This document shows positions 8,217 to 16,828 of a DNA stretch of 31,793 nt, piece after piece. The first letter of the stretch is position 1; every line of letters begins with the position of its first letter. The position numbers and the translations under genes were made by a program. The notes under the pieces are model-generated. The model worked only from the letters and a program-made list of their open reading frames with translations. It ran no database searches and was not told where the DNA came from. The stretch comes from CAYYTU01 sp964474655 (lineage in GTDB: Bacteria; Chloroflexota; Anaerolineae; B4-G1), in the NCBI GenBank assembly GCA_964474655.1, contig CAYYTU010000035.1:1-31793 (forward strand), given 5' to 3'.

Positions 8217-8693
8217 CTAGCCCGCGCACGCCTCGGCGACCGGAGGCGTGATAATCCATCTCAGTTGCCAGTCTTCGTCCTGCTGTTCCAAGCATACGAT
8301 GCCCGCGTTCTGGAAATCGACCACTGGCGTTTCGGCGTCTTCGGCTGTCATATAACCGGCTAGCCGCTCCATAAACGGCAAATGTCCGACCAGCATCACG
8401 GACGCGGAAGCCTCGTCCAGGTCGGCTGCGACGGGTGCGACGTCGTCCAGCGGCCCCAGACCAGAGGCGGCGGTCACGCCTTCTGCGGGCAAAAGCGCCT
8501 TGCCCATCAGCTCGGCTGTCTGCTCGGCGCGGAGTTTGCCGCTGTGACGGATCTGTTTCACCGTGACGCCGAGCTTGTTGGCCAACGCTGCCACGCTTTC
8601 TGCGTGCTGGCGCCCCACGCCGCTCAGCGGGCGATCGGGGTCGATCTCTTCGGGTTTTGCCTCTGCGTGTTGTACCAGGTAGACGTTCGTCAT
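8217..8693 (-). CDS. sixA: SixA-like histidine phosphatase
   Basis: 158 residues of the histidine phosphatase superfamily, SixA branch (dephosphorylates histidine phosphotransfer domains in E. coli). The catalytic start motif reads LVQHAEA, with H9 in place, but Q8 stands where the canonical arginine of RHG is found. The second arginine (R55 in KLRAEQTAE) and second histidine (H104 in VGHLP) are present, as is the DPDRPLS segment typical of SixA. I recall glutamine variants of this motif in other SixA-like proteins, so this need not mean loss of activity. Strong ribosome site GGAGGTGAAAAG directly before the ATG. It lies between the stress protein and the radical SAM gene on the same strand; no histidine phosphotransfer domain is visible in the window. 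Confidence 0.88.
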   Translation of the reverse strand: MTNVYLVQHAEAKPEEIDPDRPLSGVGRQHAESVAALANKLGVTVKQIRHSGKLRAEQTAELMGKALLPAEGVTAASGLGPLDDVAPVAADLDEASASVMLVGHLPFMERLAGYMTAEDAETPVVDFQNAGIVCLEQQDEDWQLRWIITPPVAEACAG

Positions 8694-8729
8694 CTTTTCA
8701 CCTCCAGGTGTCGTGTTGGGCTGATTGGC

Positions 8730-8759
8730 GTAGGAGGTATCTTGGGAGAGCCCTCCTAC
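8730..8759. terminator. 8-bp inverted repeat between stress protein and SixA genes
   Basis: GTAGGAGG (8730-8737) and CCTCCTAC (8752-8759) pair with a 14-nt loop. On the minus strand it follows the universal stress protein gene by 27 nt and precedes the SixA start by 36 nt. There is no U-run on that strand, so it may be a weak terminator, an attenuator or an RNA processing site. Confidence 0.35.
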
Positions 8760-8786
8760 AAAACTTACCCTTAGCTTGTTATAACG

Positions 8787-9635
8787 CTATCTTACCAATA
8801 GGACCGGAATGTTCGTTTCGTCCAGAAAATCAAGCACGGCCTCATCTCGCATCAAGGCCATCTCGGCGGGCAGCACTATCGTGCCGTATCTGGCCTGGGC
8901 TGCAAGATCGGTCAGCTTGTCAGCAGTCTTCTCGTTCATTCTCTCATACGTGATCCTCAAGCCCTGCCCCTCTAGTCGTCTCTGGGCTTGCTCTTGTAAA
9001 TCTTCGGCTCTTTCCGGATCGGCGGCCAGGATGAAGATCGTCAGGTGTCCATTTTCTTGCTTTGCCATAGCCGCGGCGGTTAAAAGGGCCTTATCGGCCA
9101 GGGGAGAACCATCGTAGACGAGCGATAGAGGTAAGGTCAGGCGAGCCCCGGCGCTCAAGATCAGGGTGGAGACCGGCATCTTGGATAATACCTGGCGGAC
9201 GGCCGGGCCCAGGCAGCCCGTTTCGATCGCTGCCCAGGCCTCTTTGCCCAGGATTACCACATCGACGTCGTCGGCGGCTGTGAGCACCTCGGTTACGACT
9301 CGGCCGCGCGTGGTGCGGAAGGTACACGTCAGTTCGGCGCGCCGCGTCTGCGTCCGAAAATGCCTTCGTACCCGGGACACCTGCGCTCGGATCTGTCGGA
9401 TTAGCTGCTCTCCGTCGACCCGACGTCGGCGGGCCGAGAAGGAGCCAATCTCTTGCGCGAACGGGATCTCGGCCAGTCGCTGTACGTTAGCATCCTCGAC
9501 GAACAAACCCAGCAGGTCGGCCTGGAACTGAGCTGCCATCTTGACAGCGGCCTCCAGGGCCGAAAGACTGTGCGCCGAGGCATCCAGAGCTACCAGGATG
9601 CGTTGAATAGCCTGCTCGCGATCCTGTTCGCTCAT
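8787..9635 (-). CDS. universal stress protein, two-domain form
   Basis: 282 residues. Residues about 11-155 form a UspA-type domain (start IQRILVALDASAHS, end GCLGPAVRQVLSKMPVSTLIL). Residues about 160-282 look like a second, degenerate UspA half ending in IPVLLVR. The usual ATP loop GxxGx9GS is altered (GKEAWAAIETGCLGP), so nucleotide binding is doubtful. Its ATG overlaps the Lon stop codon by one base (TAATG), and its ribosome site GAGGAGG lies inside the Lon gene, so translation of the two is probably coupled. The role is inferred as part of a protein-quality or stress group; no direct partner is known. Confidence 0.87.
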   Translation of the reverse strand: MSEQDREQAIQRILVALDASAHSLSALEAAVKMAAQFQADLLGLFVEDANVQRLAEIPFAQEIGSFSARRRRVDGEQLIRQIRAQVSRVRRHFRTQTRRAELTCTFRTTRGRVVTEVLTAADDVDVVILGKEAWAAIETGCLGPAVRQVLSKMPVSTLILSAGARLTLPLSLVYDGSPLADKALLTAAAMAKQENGHLTIFILAADPERAEDLQEQAQRRLEGQGLRITYERMNEKTADKLTDLAAQARYGTIVLPAEMALMRDEAVLDFLDETNIPVLLVR

Positions 9636-12079
9636 TATGCCTCCTCGCTCTCTTCGCCGTTCTCCTTGCCAAACGCCTTGCGTTTTTCGGCCAGCTCGGT
9701 CAGCCGACTCTCTACTTTGTGGTTGATCGTGCCTTCGGGATAGATATCCTCCGGGGTCTCCGGCCCTTCGCCGCGTTTGCCGGCTGGCACGCCGGTCAGA
9801 ATCTCAAGACCCTCGTCCACCGTCTCAATGGGATAGATGTGAAACTCTTCCTTCTCTACTGCCTCGACCACGTCCTGCCGCAGCATCAGATGCTTGGTGT
9901 TGGCGGCGGGGATCAGGACGCCTTGCTCGCCCGTCAGGCTGCGGGCCTTGCAGATATCGAAGAAGCCCTCGATCTTCTCGTTGACGCCGCCGATGGCCTG
10001 AATCTGCCCTCGCTGGTTGACCGAGCCGGTCACCGCTAGCGATTGTTTGATCGGTACCTCGGCGATGGCCGAAAGAAGCGCGTAAAGCTCGGCCGAGGAC
10101 GCGCTATCGCCCTCCACGCCGCTGTAAGACTGCTCGAAGACCAGGCTGGCCGAGAGCGAGAGCGGCTTCTCCTCTGCATAGCGCGCGCCGAGGAAGCCCG
10201 ACAGAATCAACACGCCCTTGGAGTGGATCGGGCCGCCCAGCTCCACCTCGCGCTCAATATCCACGACCTCGCCCTTGCCCATCCGCGTGCGGGCCGTGAT
10301 GCGGGTCGGGCGCCCAAAGGTGAAGTTGCTCAGAGGAATGATCGAAAGCCCGTTGACTTGTCCGACCGTCTCGCCCTCGGTGTCGATCAGGATTGTATCG
10401 CGCAGAATGGTCTCCTCCATTCGATCTCGCACCCGGTCGGCGCGGTAGATCTGCGCGTCGATGGCGCGCTGGACATCGTCGGCAGTGACCACGTTGTTAC
10501 CCGCCTCCTTGGCCCAGTGGTTCGCCTCGCGCAGCAGATCGTCGATACTCTCTCGTTCCGTGGAGAGCTTCTCCGCGTCGTCCACCATCCGCGCGCCGTG
10601 CTCGATGACGCGGGCCACAGCGCTCCGGTCGAAGGGTTGGAGATCTTTTTCTTCCACCAGCGTGGCGATCAGCCGGGCGTAGAGCTCTTGGTTCTCCGGG
10701 TTGCGGTCCATCCGCTCCTCAAAATCGGCCTCCACCTTGAACAACTTGGTGAATTCCGGGTCCAGCTGGTGGAGCAGGTAGTAGAGCAGGCGATTGCCGA
10801 ACAACCCAACTTTGACGTTCAATGGAATCGGCTCTGGCTCCAGCGAGACCGTGCTGATCAGGCTGAACCGGCGGCTCAACGATTCGATGCGAACCTTGCC
10901 GGATTGGAGCGCGCGTTTGAGCGCGTCCCAGGCATAGGGCTGTGTCAGCACCTTGCGGGCGTCCAGCAGCAGATAGCCGCCGTTCGCCTTGTGGAGAGCG
11001 CCGGGTTTGATCAAATTGAAGTCGGTCACCAGCGCGCCCATCTGTGCGATATGCTCGATGCGCCCGATCAGATTCTGATGGGTGGGGTTATCCTCGTAGA
11101 CCACCGGCGCCTCGTCCGATTCGCTGTGATCGACGATCAGATTGACCTGGTACTTCCGCATCTGGCCTTTTTGCTGCTGCGCGCGCTGGGTCTGCTCGCC
11201 TTGCAGCGCCTCCATCAGCTTGGAGGCATTCTGATCGGACGGGAGGAAAGCCTCGGCATTCTTCACCACATCCTCTTGCACGTCGTCGAGATGCTCGACC
11301 ACCTCTGAGAAGTCGGCATACTTGTCGCGCAGATCGTCGATCAGCCCGCCGACGGCAAGGTTGGCCATCTCGCGGTTCAAATCCTCCATCTTTTCTTGCA
11401 TATCCTGCTGCCAGATTGGAACCTGCTGCAATATCTCCTGGAGCTTCGATTGGACTTCTTCTACCTTGGCCTGGAGCTCTTCCTGCTCCTCCTCGGATAG
11501 CTCCTCGATCTCATCGGGAGAGAGTACTTCGTCCTCGCGCACCGGCGCCACCGCCAGCCCGGCCGGCGTGCGGATCAGCCTGACACCTTGCTCCCGCGCT
11601 CGCTGTTGGAGGTTCTGGAAAGCCTCCGCTTGCTTCTCCTTGAACTCCTCGGTGATGGCCTGGCGGCGCGACTGGTACTCCTCGCTCTGGAAGGCGGCCG
11701 AGAGCGCAGTGCCGAGCTGGTCCACCAGATTGTTCATATCCTTGCGGAACGCCGCGCCCTTGCCGGCCGGTAGCCGAATCGCCTTCGGCTTCTGCGAATC
11801 ATCGAAGTTATTGACGTAACACCAGTCAGCGGGCACTGGTTCTTCCTCGGCTTGCCTCTCGAAGAACTGGCGCATAATAGACTGCTTCCCCATCCCGGCC
11901 GGACCGAGCGCGAAAATGTTGTAGCCTGCCTCGTCGATGCTGAGGCCGAACTCCATCGCCTCGACGGCTCGTGGTTGCCCAATGACTTCTTTCAGCACGT
12001 CGAGGTCAGCGGTCGTCTCGAAGTCAAGCTGGTCCGGATCACAGTGATGGTAAAGGTGGGTAGCGTTCAGATCCTTCAT
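9635..12079 (-). CDS. Lon-like ATP-dependent protease (AAA_32 / Lon_C type)
   Basis: 814 residues. An N-terminal GQPRAVEAMEFGLSI block and Walker A GPAGMGKQS (residues 59-67) are followed by a long, acidic coiled-coil insertion (about 130-270, rich in Glu/Gln), the rest of the ATPase, and a Lon-type serine protease domain. The catalytic dyad is S659 in EGDSAS and K702 in NEKIEG, 43 residues apart as in E. coli Lon (S679/K722). This is the Lon-related family with an internal helical insertion, not LonA. Start chosen at ATG 12079: AAGGAGAG sits 6 nt upstream and a promoter lies at 12121-12149, so the possible TTG start at 12133 would be inside the promoter. It is translationally coupled to the stress protein downstream. 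Likely substrates are damaged proteins in the cytoplasm; this is inferred. Confidence 0.92.
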   Translation of the reverse strand: MKDLNATHLYHHCDPDQLDFETTADLDVLKEVIGQPRAVEAMEFGLSIDEAGYNIFALGPAGMGKQSIMRQFFERQAEEEPVPADWCYVNNFDDSQKPKAIRLPAGKGAAFRKDMNNLVDQLGTALSAAFQSEEYQSRRQAITEEFKEKQAEAFQNLQQRAREQGVRLIRTPAGLAVAPVREDEVLSPDEIEELSEEEQEELQAKVEEVQSKLQEILQQVPIWQQDMQEKMEDLNREMANLAVGGLIDDLRDKYADFSEVVEHLDDVQEDVVKNAEAFLPSDQNASKLMEALQGEQTQRAQQQKGQMRKYQVNLIVDHSESDEAPVVYEDNPTHQNLIGRIEHIAQMGALVTDFNLIKPGALHKANGGYLLLDARKVLTQPYAWDALKRALQSGKVRIESLSRRFSLISTVSLEPEPIPLNVKVGLFGNRLLYYLLHQLDPEFTKLFKVEADFEERMDRNPENQELYARLIATLVEEKDLQPFDRSAVARVIEHGARMVDDAEKLSTERESIDDLLREANHWAKEAGNNVVTADDVQRAIDAQIYRADRVRDRMEETILRDTILIDTEGETVGQVNGLSIIPLSNFTFGRPTRITARTRMGKGEVVDIEREVELGGPIHSKGVLILSGFLGARYAEEKPLSLSASLVFEQSYSGVEGDSASSAELYALLSAIAEVPIKQSLAVTGSVNQRGQIQAIGGVNEKIEGFFDICKARSLTGEQGVLIPAANTKHLMLRQDVVEAVEKEEFHIYPIETVDEGLEILTGVPAGKRGEGPETPEDIYPEGTINHKVESRLTELAEKRKAFGKENGEESEEA

Positions 12080-12120
12080 AGATCTCTCCTTGTGATAACT
12101 GAAACTCTGCCTGATAGCCG

Positions 12121-12149
12121 ATGCTATTCCCAACCGAGCCGTGTGCCAA
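12121..12149 (-). promoter_or_regulatory. sigma-70-type promoter for the Lon/USP group
   Basis: On the minus strand TTGGCA (12144-12149), a 17-bp spacer and TAGCAT (12121-12126). Five of six and four of six bases match the consensus. Transcription would begin near 12114, giving a 5' leader of about 35 nt to the ATG at 12079. The rest of the 251-bp gap (12080-12330) shows only a short direct repeat (GGTTGGATTT) and no gene. Confidence 0.6.
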
Positions 12150-12330
12150 GCCGATCGCGCCGGCTGGCTAGCTGCCGCTCAAAGTCACGTATAAGTGTAC
12201 CGGAAATAGCGACGTTTTTGTTACGAAGCAGGTGAGGATTCTGGTTGGATTTAGTTAGAGAAGGTTGGATTTGGGTTAGGAGGGGCTAAATTACGGCCTT
12301 GAATGTCAAAGCTCTAAGAACTTCAGATCT

Positions 12331-13077
12331 CTAATCCGGCTCTGGGGAAGTGCCGGGCTCGACAAATCGATAGCCCACGCCGCGCACGTTTATGATGTAA
12401 CGCGGCTCCGAAGGTTCGGGCTCCACCTTCAGCCGCAGCCGATGGATGTACCACTTGATGATCTCGCGCGCCTCGTCCAGCGTCTCTGGCGTGTAGTCTC
12501 GCACCACCTGCACCAGCTCCGGGGGCGGCACCACGCGCTCCGCGTTTTCGATCAGATGGGCCAGCAGTTCAAACTCGCGGCGGGTCAGATCGAGCTGCTC
12601 ACCCTGGAACGTCGCGAGGTACTTCTTCCGGTCGATGAAGAAAGGCCCTTGCTGCAAGAACTTCTTTTGGGCTTCCTCTTCCACCTGGGATTCGACCAGC
12701 CGTTTTCGCCGATCGAGCGCCTCCTGCACGGCCTCGCGTACATCCTCGGGCTCGACCGGCTTGAGCAGATACCCATCGACGCCTTCCTCGATGGCGGCCT
12801 GGGCCGATTCCAAAGAGCCGTGAGCGGTGAGGATGACCACCACCGTTGAGGGCCAGCGCCACTTCACCGCCTCCAACACGCGCAGCCCGTCGGTTCGACC
12901 GCCCAGCTTCAGATCCAGCAGCAGCACATCGAATCGGGTATCGCGCAGCTTCTCCAGCGCTTCTTCGCCGTCCGCCGCCGTCTCCACCTTGTGTCCGTCT
13001 TTTTCCAGCGTTTTCTCCAGGAAGAAGCGGATGCCGTGTTCATCATCGACCACCAATGTGTGTAGGGGAGCTGTCAT
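12331..13077 (-). CDS. response regulator with winged-helix output domain
   Basis: 248 residues. Receiver domain 1-120 with acidic pocket D11/D12, phospho-acceptor D55 (LLLDLKLGG), T84 (LTAHG) and K106 (LLKPVEP) all in place. A linker helix about 115-145 leads to an OmpR/PhoB-like winged helix (about 147-242) ending in RYIINVRGVGYRFV, so it binds DNA as a transcription factor. The output domain has an unusual extra stretch, VRDYTPETLDEAREIIKWY, before the recognition helix. Ribosome site AAGGA just before the ATG. It lies 45 bp after the histidine kinase gene and is its likely partner. Confidence 0.92.
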   Translation of the reverse strand: MTAPLHTLVVDDEHGIRFFLEKTLEKDGHKVETAADGEEALEKLRDTRFDVLLLDLKLGGRTDGLRVLEAVKWRWPSTVVVILTAHGSLESAQAAIEEGVDGYLLKPVEPEDVREAVQEALDRRKRLVESQVEEEAQKKFLQQGPFFIDRKKYLATFQGEQLDLTRREFELLAHLIENAERVVPPPELVQVVRDYTPETLDEAREIIKWYIHRLRLKVEPEPSEPRYIINVRGVGYRFVEPGTSPEPD

Positions 13078-13122
13078 TTTCCTTACTCCTGATTTGCTTG
13101 GCTCGATCAGAGGCCCCTGTGC

Positions 13123-15678
13123 CTATACGGGCAATCGTACCGTAAACTTAGCCCCCTTACCGACCTGACTTTCGACCTCAATGCGGCCCTGTAACTGTTT
13201 CACGATGTTGTGGCTGACGAATAGCCCCAGGCCCATTCCTTCCGACTTGGTGCTGTAAAAAGGTTCGAAAATATGGGGCTTGACGTCCGGGGGGATGCCG
13301 GGGCCGTCATCGCGGAAGGTGATGCAAAGATCGTCGTCCTGATCGTCGTACGCGGTCTTGATCTGGAGATGGCCGTCCTCTGACATAACATCCACCGCGT
13401 TAAGCACCAGATTCAGGAGGACCTGCTGGAGCCGATCTGGAATTGCGATAACCTCCGGGAGATCCTGAGCCAGGTCCTTTTCTACCTCAATGTGGTTGTT
13501 CTTGCATTTCTTGCGGCTTAGCTTCAGCACGCGTTCCACCAGATCATTCACGTTCGTGGGTTGTCGGTCCTCCGAATCCATCGGCTGCCCCAGGTTGCGC
13601 AGGCGGGCCACAATGCGCGTTGCCCGCTGAAGCTCCTCGTGGGCGAGCTCGACGTACTGGACCACCTCTTCGTCCGACGCCTCGGTGAAAGTTTCCCGGG
13701 CCAGCCCCAGGCAACCGATCACAGTCTGCAAGGGGTTATTGATCTCGTGGGCCAATGAGGCCGATAGCTGGCCCATTACGATCATCCTCTCCGATTGGAT
13801 CATTGCTTTCTGAGCTTTTTTCTGCTCTGTGATATCCTCGACCATGACGATGGCATATTCCGGTGTCCCCTCGGCGTCTTGCACCAGCGAGGCCACGAGA
13901 CGGGCCCACACGACTTGGTCGTCCTTCCGCCGATAGCGCTTCTCCACGGTTTTGTAGTCTCGCTTCTGGGATTTCAAGTCGTCGCCCAGCCACGTCTCGT
14001 TCTGATCGTCGTCGGGATGGAACAATTCAGTGTGGGGGCGCCCGCGAAGCTCATCCTCGCTATAGCCCAACATCTCCTGAATCGCTGGGTTTGTAGCCAG
14101 CAGCCGGCCCTCGACGTCGACCAGCATAATGCCGATAGCGGCCTGCTCGAAGATGGTTCGGAACCGCTCCTCGCTGGCTCGCAGCTGAGCGGTCCTCGCT
14201 GCCACTCGCTCCTCCAGGCTCTGGGTGTACTGTTCGATCCGTTCTCGCAGGCCGGCTTGTTGAAGGCCGATCGCCAGCTGATCGGCCAGGTCTTTCACCA
14301 GCGCTAGGTCGTTGTGTGTCAGCCCGCCGGTCTCCTCGAGCCCCAGGTTGAGGACGCCGAGCAGATTCCCCCGCATCAGGAGCGGGACGCTGATGGAGGA
14401 AAGTACGCCCTGAGATTCTAGCGCCCTGGTGACCGGCGAAAGCGGCAACTGACGGATGTCCTCGATCACGTACGGTTCTCCCTGCTGGAGGATCTCAGTG
14501 GGGTGGACCCAGGGCAGCGGCGAGATATGATCGTCGCTCTTTATTCCTTCATCTTGTACGTAGATGGCCAACGCCGACGTCTCTCCTCTTTCAAAATCGA
14601 ATAATTCTACGTTGGCTCGCTGGCACGGCAACAGGTTGCTCAGATGGAACATAGCGACCTCGGCGATCTCCTCCGCCGACTGGGCGGCCAGGATGGCTTT
14701 GTCCAGCTGATGCAAGACCTCCAGGCGCTCGGCGTACTGCCTGACTACCTTCTCAACATTTTTGCGCTCCGTGATGTCCTGAAAGATACCTACCGCGCCG
14801 ACGATCTGGCCCTCGGTATCGCGGATGGGGGCGGTGTTCACCAGCAAGTCACGCTGCTGCCCGTCTGGCCAGATGACGAGCATCCCCAGGTTCTTGAAGG
14901 TCTCGCCATCCAGCGCCGAGCGCGTGAGCGGCAGATCGCGGGGCTCGTAAGGCGTGCCGTTGGGATAACAGAGTGAAAGATCAAGATGGCTCTCGATCTC
15001 CTCGCCATAGGGGATCGGACGGGCATAGAGGCTTTCGGCGACGGGATTGGCCAGGATGATGCGTCCTTCCTCATCTCCCACGATGATCGCTTCGGGTGCG
15101 TTCTGAATGATCGCGCGCAACCGGGCCCGTTCAGCTGCTAATTTAGTGTCGGTTTGTTCGCGCTCGGTGACGTCCAGCTGCGACAAGACTAGCCCTTTGA
15201 CATGGCTTGTCTCGTCCTTCACCGGCGCCAGCCGCCAATCCCAGTAGGAGGCCGCCTCTCGTTTGGGTTGGTCGGCATAATTGAGCGTCTGGGTGTTGAA
15301 CCTGGCTGGCTTGCCCGTCCTCCGTACGCGCTCGAAGATGGTGCGCATCTCTGGGTCCGGGAAGAGGGTGAAGTAATTGCGACCGGTCAGCTCGGCTGTG
15401 GTGTATCCGATCCTTTCGGCATAAGCCGAGTTGGCGTGGACGAAGTTAAAGTCGCGATCCAGGTAGGCCAGCTGAGCGTGTGAATTTTCGATCATCGCCC
15501 ACAATCGGTCGCGCTCGAGCGCCTGCGGCCGAGGGGGCTTCTTCGCCGCTCGCGAGAGAGCGTCGATCGCTTCTGAGACGATCATTTGTTTCTCTCCCTC
15601 TGAGTCCGCCTGCTGGAGCACGTCGTCTAGGCGATCCCGAACGGATCTAATGGTTCGATTGAGAGATTGAGTGTTCAT
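13123..15678 (-). CDS. soluble multi-PAS/GAF sensor histidine kinase
   Basis: 851 residues with no membrane helix, so a cytoplasmic sensor. Order: N-terminal helical part (1-60), PAS1 (about 65-180), PAS2 (about 185-310), GAF (about 325-475), coiled coil (about 480-505), PAS3 (about 505-625), HisKA with H644 in SLAHEINNP, and HATPase (about 720-850) with N box (LNLVLNAVD), DDGPGIPP and GMGLGLF. The SLAHEINNPLQTV H-box fits the NtrB-like/HisKA group. PAS2 contains RDLPLTRSALDGE, a stretch common in large soluble kinases of this kind. The ligand cannot be told from sequence. The start has only a weak ribosome site (AAAGATCA). It follows the PHP gene by 31 bp and precedes the response regulator. 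Confidence 0.92.
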   Translation of the reverse strand: MNTQSLNRTIRSVRDRLDDVLQQADSEGEKQMIVSEAIDALSRAAKKPPRPQALERDRLWAMIENSHAQLAYLDRDFNFVHANSAYAERIGYTTAELTGRNYFTLFPDPEMRTIFERVRRTGKPARFNTQTLNYADQPKREAASYWDWRLAPVKDETSHVKGLVLSQLDVTEREQTDTKLAAERARLRAIIQNAPEAIIVGDEEGRIILANPVAESLYARPIPYGEEIESHLDLSLCYPNGTPYEPRDLPLTRSALDGETFKNLGMLVIWPDGQQRDLLVNTAPIRDTEGQIVGAVGIFQDITERKNVEKVVRQYAERLEVLHQLDKAILAAQSAEEIAEVAMFHLSNLLPCQRANVELFDFERGETSALAIYVQDEGIKSDDHISPLPWVHPTEILQQGEPYVIEDIRQLPLSPVTRALESQGVLSSISVPLLMRGNLLGVLNLGLEETGGLTHNDLALVKDLADQLAIGLQQAGLRERIEQYTQSLEERVAARTAQLRASEERFRTIFEQAAIGIMLVDVEGRLLATNPAIQEMLGYSEDELRGRPHTELFHPDDDQNETWLGDDLKSQKRDYKTVEKRYRRKDDQVVWARLVASLVQDAEGTPEYAIVMVEDITEQKKAQKAMIQSERMIVMGQLSASLAHEINNPLQTVIGCLGLARETFTEASDEEVVQYVELAHEELQRATRIVARLRNLGQPMDSEDRQPTNVNDLVERVLKLSRKKCKNNHIEVEKDLAQDLPEVIAIPDRLQQVLLNLVLNAVDVMSEDGHLQIKTAYDDQDDDLCITFRDDGPGIPPDVKPHIFEPFYSTKSEGMGLGLFVSHNIVKQLQGRIEVESQVGKGAKFTVRLPV

Positions 15679-15709
15679 TTGATCTTTGTGGGGCGTGGGA
15701 GTAAGGTTC

Positions 15710-16336
15710 TTACTCGGGTGCTTCTGGCCTAAATGTGCCTGCTTTCAACAACGCTATCAAGTCTGCTTCGTCGGCCGGTGTTCGGCTCAGGATGTTGTAG
15801 TACGATCCGATGTTGCCAACGTGATGCGCGTCGGAGTTGGCGAGCAGCGGTATCTCCAGCCTCGCTGCCACCTGGCGGATGCAGCCTTCCGCTCGGCGGG
15901 GTGTGTTGGACGATCTGACCTCCATCGCGTGCGGGGGAGACTGCTCCATCGTGCTCCCCAGCTCTGCGTTGAACCGAAATGGGTGGGCCAGTGCGATAAA
16001 CCCCTCGTGCTCTTCCACAAACATGTACAGGTCGCTGTAGTGCCATCTTCGGCGCTCCAGTGCCGCGTCGTGGATCCCCAATACCAGAACATGCTCGGTG
16101 GACAACGTGACCTCGACCCCGCCAAAGATTCGGAAGGGAGCATACTTGGCATTGAGGTAGGCCAGCCGCCCTTCTGGTACCAGGCGGTCGTGATCGGTGA
16201 TAGCGATGGCGTCCAGGCCGCAGGCGATACTGGCTTGAATTTGCGCTTCCTCCGAAGAACGGGCGCAGCGGGAGCGCTCCTGCGTGTGAACGTGAAGGTC
16301 AATCGACATCTTGTGGTGTTGGCTCATCAGGACCAT
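15710..16336 (-). CDS. PHP-domain metal-dependent phosphoesterase
   Basis: 208 residues. All PHP metal-binding motifs are visible: DLHVHT (13-18), ITDHD (46-50), ALAHPFR (115-121) and NSDAHH (167-172). Members hydrolyse phosphoesters such as nucleoside 3',5'-bisphosphates or short RNA, or act in polymerases; stand-alone proteins of this size are mostly uncharacterised. I chose ATG 16336 because GAGGAG lies 9 nt upstream; a TTG at 16363 lacks a site. It is the first gene before the histidine kinase (31 bp), suggesting co-expression of a phosphoesterase with a two-component system. Confidence 0.88.
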   Translation of the reverse strand: MVLMSQHHKMSIDLHVHTQERSRCARSSEEAQIQASIACGLDAIAITDHDRLVPEGRLAYLNAKYAPFRIFGGVEVTLSTEHVLVLGIHDAALERRRWHYSDLYMFVEEHEGFIALAHPFRFNAELGSTMEQSPPHAMEVRSSNTPRRAEGCIRQVAARLEIPLLANSDAHHVGNIGSYYNILSRTPADEADLIALLKAGTFRPEAPE

Positions 16337-16363
16337 TATAACCGGCTCCTCTGCTTGGCGCAA

Positions 16364-16635
16364 TGGTTTATGGCGCTGACGCGGGGCCTCAGAGCAATTC
16401 TGAGGTGGGCCAAGTGCCCATTTGCCTGCGTGGGCTTAAGCTCGCTGTTTTTCGATTAGACGGGGATTTCGAAGCAGGTCGTCCAGCAAAAATGTCCTCA
16501 AGACCGCAGAGCGTGCTTAGGCGTGAACAAGGCCAATGAAGCTGGGGTAGACACGCTCGATAAACGTGACCGTAGGCAATCTAAGGCATCCGGGCTACCC
16601 TGGAATCGCTGCGTTTGCCCAGACGCTCTTGAAAT
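16364..16635. other. intergenic region between divergent PHP gene and tRNA promoter
   Basis: Part of a 344-bp gap (16337-16680). No coding frame with a start signal and no clear minus-strand promoter for the PHP operon could be picked out by eye. It presumably carries that promoter and leader. Confidence 0.4.
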
Positions 16636-16663
16636 TTGACGTCTTCGACGATTGTGGTATAAT
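16636..16663 (+). promoter_or_regulatory. promoter of the tRNA-Thr/tRNA-Tyr unit
   Basis: TTGACG (16636-16641), 16-bp spacer, perfect TATAAT (16658-16663). Read as TTTGAC the spacer is 17 bp. Transcription would start near 16670, about 11 nt before the tRNA-Thr, which leaves a very short leader as expected for a tRNA operon. Confidence 0.85.
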
Positions 16664-16680
16664 TTCTAGTGCTTGAACTT

Positions 16681-16753
16681 GCCAGCGTAGCTCAGCCGGC
16701 AGAGCAACTGACTTGTAATCAGTAGGTCATGGGTTCGAGTCCCATCGCTGGCT
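16681..16753 (+). tRNA. tRNA-Thr (TGT)
   Basis: 73 nt with a complete cloverleaf: acceptor GCCAGCG/CGCTGGC, anticodon stem ACTGA/TCAGT, loop CTTGTAA with anticodon TGT at 16714-16716, and T-arm ATGGG TTCGAGT CCCAT. Discriminator T; CCA is not encoded. Reads ACA and related threonine codons. Confidence 0.97.
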
Positions 16754-16822
16754 CAGTGAGTGGCTGGTAGCCGGAAGGGGGGTTGCGCACGGAGCCCGCT
16801 TCCGGCAGCAAGTGACTCGCTG
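16754..16822 (+). other. two-tier hairpin in the spacer between the tRNAs
   Basis: The outer stem CAGTGAGT (16754-16761) pairs with ACTCGCTG (16815-16822), with one G-U pair. The inner stem GCCGGAAG (16770-16777) pairs perfectly with CTTCCGGC (16799-16806). Together they fold almost all of the 75-nt spacer into one stem-loop beginning at the base after tRNA-Thr. Likely a processing or spacing structure in the primary transcript. Confidence 0.6.
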
Positions 16823-16828
16823 TTAGTT

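Noticed and set aside
12080..12133. Longer N-terminus for the Lon-like protein from a TTG at 12133
   Set aside because: The codon falls in the -10 region of a good promoter and has no ribosome site, while ATG 12079 has AAGGAGAG at proper spacing.
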